A DNA stretch of 64,000 bases from Daphnia pulex (taxonomy: Eukaryota; Arthropoda; Branchiopoda; Diplostraca; Daphniidae): contig NC_060018.1 in assembly GCF_021134715.1 (NCBI RefSeq), positions 6,279,501 through 6,343,500 on the forward strand, in the 5' to 3' direction. The position numbers and the translations under genes were made by a program. A model generated the notes under the pieces. It had not been told where the DNA came from. It did no database searches and saw only the letters and a program-made list of their open reading frames with translations. This document shows, piece after piece, positions 60,301 through 64,000 of this stretch (within the stretch, counting starts at the first letter, position 1; every line of letters starts with the position of its first letter).

Positions 60301-62735
60301 TGATTAATATGAGCGACCAGAGCGTCACAGCAGCACCGTTTCCGCAATAGACAAAGAAGCGCGACTAGAGACTATAGATAGGGGGCTAGCGCTATTAATG
60401 ACGTGAAAATCTTGTATTACCAAGCCTTTTCATCTTGCTCCGCCTCGTTGCAGCTGTTTTCGAGTGACAGTACTAATTTAGTTCTCTTATTCTCCTTGCT
60501 CTCAATTTTTCTATGAATTTTTCCATCGCCTTGACGCCTTCTTCCTTTATTTTTTTCTTCAGTGTTTTCTTTTAGTTATCATTTTGGATAAGTCATATAG
60601 GCCTACTTCATCATAGGGTCTCTTTACATGGGAAATGTTTCTGAAGGAGCCATCGATCATATACGGCGAGAGTGAAATGACTTGGGACTTGGGAGGATCC
60701 TCCGGGAATTCATGAAATTACTTAAGTGAAGCTTCTACTCCCGAGAGCTTTCGATTGACTTTCAGTTTATCACGAGGCAATTATATTTCTTACTTCCGCT
60801 TATAAGGAGAGATTGCATAACGAAAACGGGAAAAGATTGACACTGAAGCACGCTTGTCTATTAAATATTTGTGTTTGTCAAGGTGTTTGTTTGACTCAAT
60901 TTGACTAGTATTATATAATAAGAATTATTTTTAGTAACATCATCTTCTGTCTCAGGAACTCATTCCAGATAACAGAAGTGAGCGTTTGAGATTGCTTGCT
61001 ATAAATAATTTTATCGAATTTTATGCAAAATGGTCAATCGGTACATCCCATTCATTAAGGCATTCATTCCTGCGCATATCCGCTTATGAGTAATTCACTT
61101 TATTTCCCATTAAACACGTAGGTTCACTTTGCATTGCAAATTTCCACCTAAATCAAACAGAAAAATAATAATAGGAAATGAGACTGTCAACGAAAAGGGG
61201 ATGAGTAATTGTCGAAATGGATTGTGTACTTATATATAGCCTAGTTACTAGTTAGTGTGACTCACGTTCGAGCTTCACGTTTGTGCGCACGTGCCACTTT
61301 TCGTTCGTTTGACAGAGGGGGGAAGGTTTTGTTGCCCGTCTTGTGTACTACTCCGTTCCATTTTAAGCGACAGGTGGGATGATCTGGCGGAACAGGTGGG
61401 TCTCATCCTTTTGTGATGAGATACTCATGCAGAGTTGAATTGCCTACATGTGCGGAACTTTTGTGAACGACGAACAATACACGGTAAAAAAAATAACTTG
61501 TGATTGATTGTAACGATCAATAATAAATTTCACCCAAAAGTATTCCATTTGCAAGACTAATTTTCTTTTTGTCTATAGTTTGCTATATCTTTTTCATGCC
61601 GTAGCGTCTAAAACTACACGCAGTTAATTTTAATGTCAAACGTAACAGGTATCTACCTTGATGTCATTGATCGGTTTGGATCCGTTTGTTTGATGCGAGT
61701 CATCTCTCGACTCTCGGTCGCCATGGACATGGTGCGAATTTCGTTTTCCGCAGTAACTGTCATTTCTGAATTATTAATTGTAGCACATCTTTTCTCCCCA
61801 ATTAAAAATCTCAGCCCAACAGATTTCAAGGTAATCCTGTTACAAATGGTAGCTACACAATATTTTTTGATTGGTTTAATTCCTTTATTTATTATACATA
61901 GGCATTAGAAAGTTTGGTCCTCTTCCATGACTGCCGCGAGATGGTGCACGGATTCGTAGCTCGAGAATTTCGCGTGGGACATTTGATTTGAGTAAAAAAG
62001 ATTGCACTAAGTCTAAATATGGTTGTTTTCCTGGGATATTGTAGCAAGAAAAATGAGGGAAAAGCTTTTTGATGTCGTTCGTCATTTTGTTATAACAGGA
62101 CTTTTGCGTTCGTGAACAACTCTCATCATAGACCAACACTTTCGAATTTAGCGTAATTCTCGCGACATCATTTGTTTTAAATGCAACAAAATTGTATTTT
62201 CAACCAAGCACGTGATGTGTATATTAGGTAACAACAGCGAGCACTTTACCACACGTATGCTATAACACATTGATAAAGGACAAATGCAGAATCTGGCGCA
62301 AAATAAGATGAGCACTGATTTCACTTTTCTAGTTTTCCTCCCGTTCCGCTCACTTTTGTTTTTCTGTGCGAAATGAAGTTAAACTGAAAATGTCAATTTG
62401 CATCATCTTTACCTATACATGAAACGATCAAAATTACGACGGACACAAATAAAAATGCAACGAAAACGCATCAAATTGTAATTATCACAGATTTCCAATA
62501 GATTACATAGCAGGTCCTACACGCTGTATCAAATAGATAATACAGAGTAGGCTACTGCACTAGACCTGCTAAGTAATTTGTTGCTTTTTTTGACTAGAAT
62601 AAACTATCATGTCTCTCCACACGGCAAATGCCAATCATGTCAACCAATCAACGCTATAAAAAAAAGTTAAAAAGGAACATCTCAAAAAATATCGTGGTTC
62701 ATAATAAGGCAGTTTGAAACGTGGAACCTATTTGC
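57325..62735. other. Intergenic between RAB26 and the guanylate cyclase
   Basis: About 5.4 kb with no supported gene. The left part likely holds 5'UTR exons of module A; a donor-like TTGAAG|GTGTGC at about 57741 follows a long minus-strand frame. The right end, near 61884-61893, has AATAAATAAAGG on the minus strand that could end the cyclase 3'UTR. Confidence 0.45.
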
Positions 62736-64000
62736 TCAAACACACGGTTGAGGGCTCGTCGTCCGTAACGGGATACTAGGCGAAGAATCACGATGGTACG
62801 TCGGATTAGAAGCGATGATGGGCGTGGAACGATGGTAGTGCGTTGTCATCATTCGCTGTGGATTACATATGTTTCCTTGGATTTGACAAGTTTTGCACGG
62901 AGTCTCGATGATGGACGGTTGGCGTGTGAGAGGCACGGGGTTTTGATAATGGCCAAACGAGCAATGATTCCTTTCATTCTTGAAACTAATGTCGACTCCG
63001 TTATTCAGTTGCGGCACCTTTGATTCGTAGTCTTCTTCCGGGGTTGCTGGGCAGTCGCCAAGCAGCCACGTACTCGGAGATGTGTCGATAGGATCCAACT
63101 CTGTTGGCGACTGGACGTTGTCTAACATGAGCGGAATGTCACGCGGCGTCTGTTGATCGACAACCAACGGTTCCGAAGGGATGGATGGTGTCTCTGCTTC
63201 AATGGCAGTCAAACGGCCGCCTCTAGTACGCCAAGGCTCTTCACCAACGAGCCAGTACGTCATCATTTCACCTTTGCCCTGTCAAAATGATCAAAATGAG
63301 TTCAACTGATTCACAATAATCGCGGTAGAAAATGAGCCGCTTACCCGAATGGGAGTCATTCCGCGCTCTTCAATGATGTAACCACCTAACCGATCCAAAA
63401 GCTCTTTGGTGGCGGCGGAAATGTGAATTCGAAGAGCTTGTCCGGATGATTCCATTCTGGACGCAGTGTTGACCGTGTCGCCAAAAAGACAATACCTGGG
63501 CATTTTCAATCCGACCACTCCGGCAACGCAGGGGCCGGAATGAATGCCAATGCGCAGCTTGAGCGTTTCTCCCGGTCGATGTCGAATGTGGAAGTTGCGT
63601 ATCTCCGACAACAGGTGAAGGGCTAGTGAAGCGATTTCGGCCGCGTGATGGTCGCCGTTACGAATGGGTAAACCGCTGGCTACCATGTACGCGTCGCCGA
63701 TCGTCTCCACTTTGTAGGCGTCGTAATTTTCCAGGATCGAATCGAATAACGTGTAGAGCTCGTTGAGAAGGCCAACCACTTGCAGCGGTGTGCTCACGGC
63801 CGATAGCGACGTGAAACCGACGATATCGCTGAAATAAATCGTAACCGAGTCGAAACTTTCCGCTTTCACAGGTTCTCCTCGTTTCAGCGATTCCACCACA
63901 GACCTGTTGGATTTTAATTCTCAGATTAATATCATGTTTCTAAATTTAAATTATTAAAAAGCGAATTACTTTGGTAAGACTCGATGCAAAAGAGCTTCTG
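62736..64000 (-). CDS. Receptor-type guanylate cyclase, C-terminal part (cut by window edge)
   Basis: Membrane guanylate cyclase making cGMP. Three exons: 64000-63970 (partial), 63903-63345 and 63278-62736. The first gives [10 protein letters not shown], the linker entering the catalytic domain. Then [20 protein letters not shown] with the metal-binding Asp, [52 protein letters not shown] and ISAATKELL, as in natriuretic-peptide-receptor-like cyclases. The last exon starts [16 protein letters not shown] and carries a Pro/Ser/Thr-rich tail of about 165 residues ending SPQPCV. The extracellular and kinase-like parts lie to the right of the window, so the exact receptor subtype is open. Confidence 0.93.

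Noticed and set aside
61633-61908. Hydrophobic plus-strand frame of 91 codons
   Set aside because: AT-rich sequence readily gives hydrophobic frames; no signal peptide plus mature layout, no promoter, no relative recognised.
1-64000. CRISPR arrays, operons, ribosome binding sites, riboswitches
   Set aside because: The window is eukaryotic nuclear DNA with spliced genes; no regularly spaced repeats of that kind are present.

Overview
The window is nuclear DNA of an arthropod, most likely a branchiopod crustacean of the Daphnia type. It is AT-rich, most coding introns are 50-150 bp with GT-AG ends, and several promoters have a TATA box about 30 bp before a TCA-type initiator. The gene set also fits: EEF2K is missing from Drosophila but present in crustaceans, and there are a globin X and apolipoprotein D-like lipocalins. 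The species call is inference. All gene models were spliced by eye from conserved protein blocks and GT/AG sites.

Layout. 1-1190 (-): 5' part of TSR1 (40S ribosome maturation). 2051-3331 (-): HSD17B10, complete, 6 exons. 4029-4344 (+): a secreted eight-cysteine peptide with drosomycin-type CS-alpha-beta spacing and a GC-AG intron. 5400-7241 and 7954-9008 (+): two tandem apolipoprotein D-like lipocalins. 9195-14823 (-): RAB3GAP2, complete, 20 exons. 17119-17524: probable solo LTR. 19996-27284 (-): globin X-like gene with a 5.2 kb intron. 27617-32298: no gene seen.

32299-44562 (-): seven head-to-tail members of an unnamed secretory-pathway gene family, the most distinctive part of the window. 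They share a signal peptide, a central hydrophobic segment followed by a basic Arg-rich site, a DFDxFL/LASLAA block, a cysteine pair, and in most copies a small last exon with a second cysteine pair. All seven also share an upstream block that looks like a core promoter. One copy has lost its last exon, and two copies lack the cysteine part.

48064-48480 (-): relic of what looks like a PIF/Harbinger-type transposase. 49349-52080 (-): EEF2K, complete, 9 coding exons. 53983-57324 (-): a RAB26/RAB37-type GTPase in which two alternative two-exon 5' modules, each with its own start codon and its own 37-codon P-loop/switch I exon, feed five shared exons. 62736-64000 (-): 3' end of a receptor-type guanylate cyclase that runs past the right edge.

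The genes do not form one pathway. RAB3GAP2 and RAB26 both act in vesicle traffic, TSR1 and EEF2K both act on translation, and the peptide, lipocalins and tandem family are all secretory products. This grouping looks like chance neighbourhood apart from the tandem duplications.
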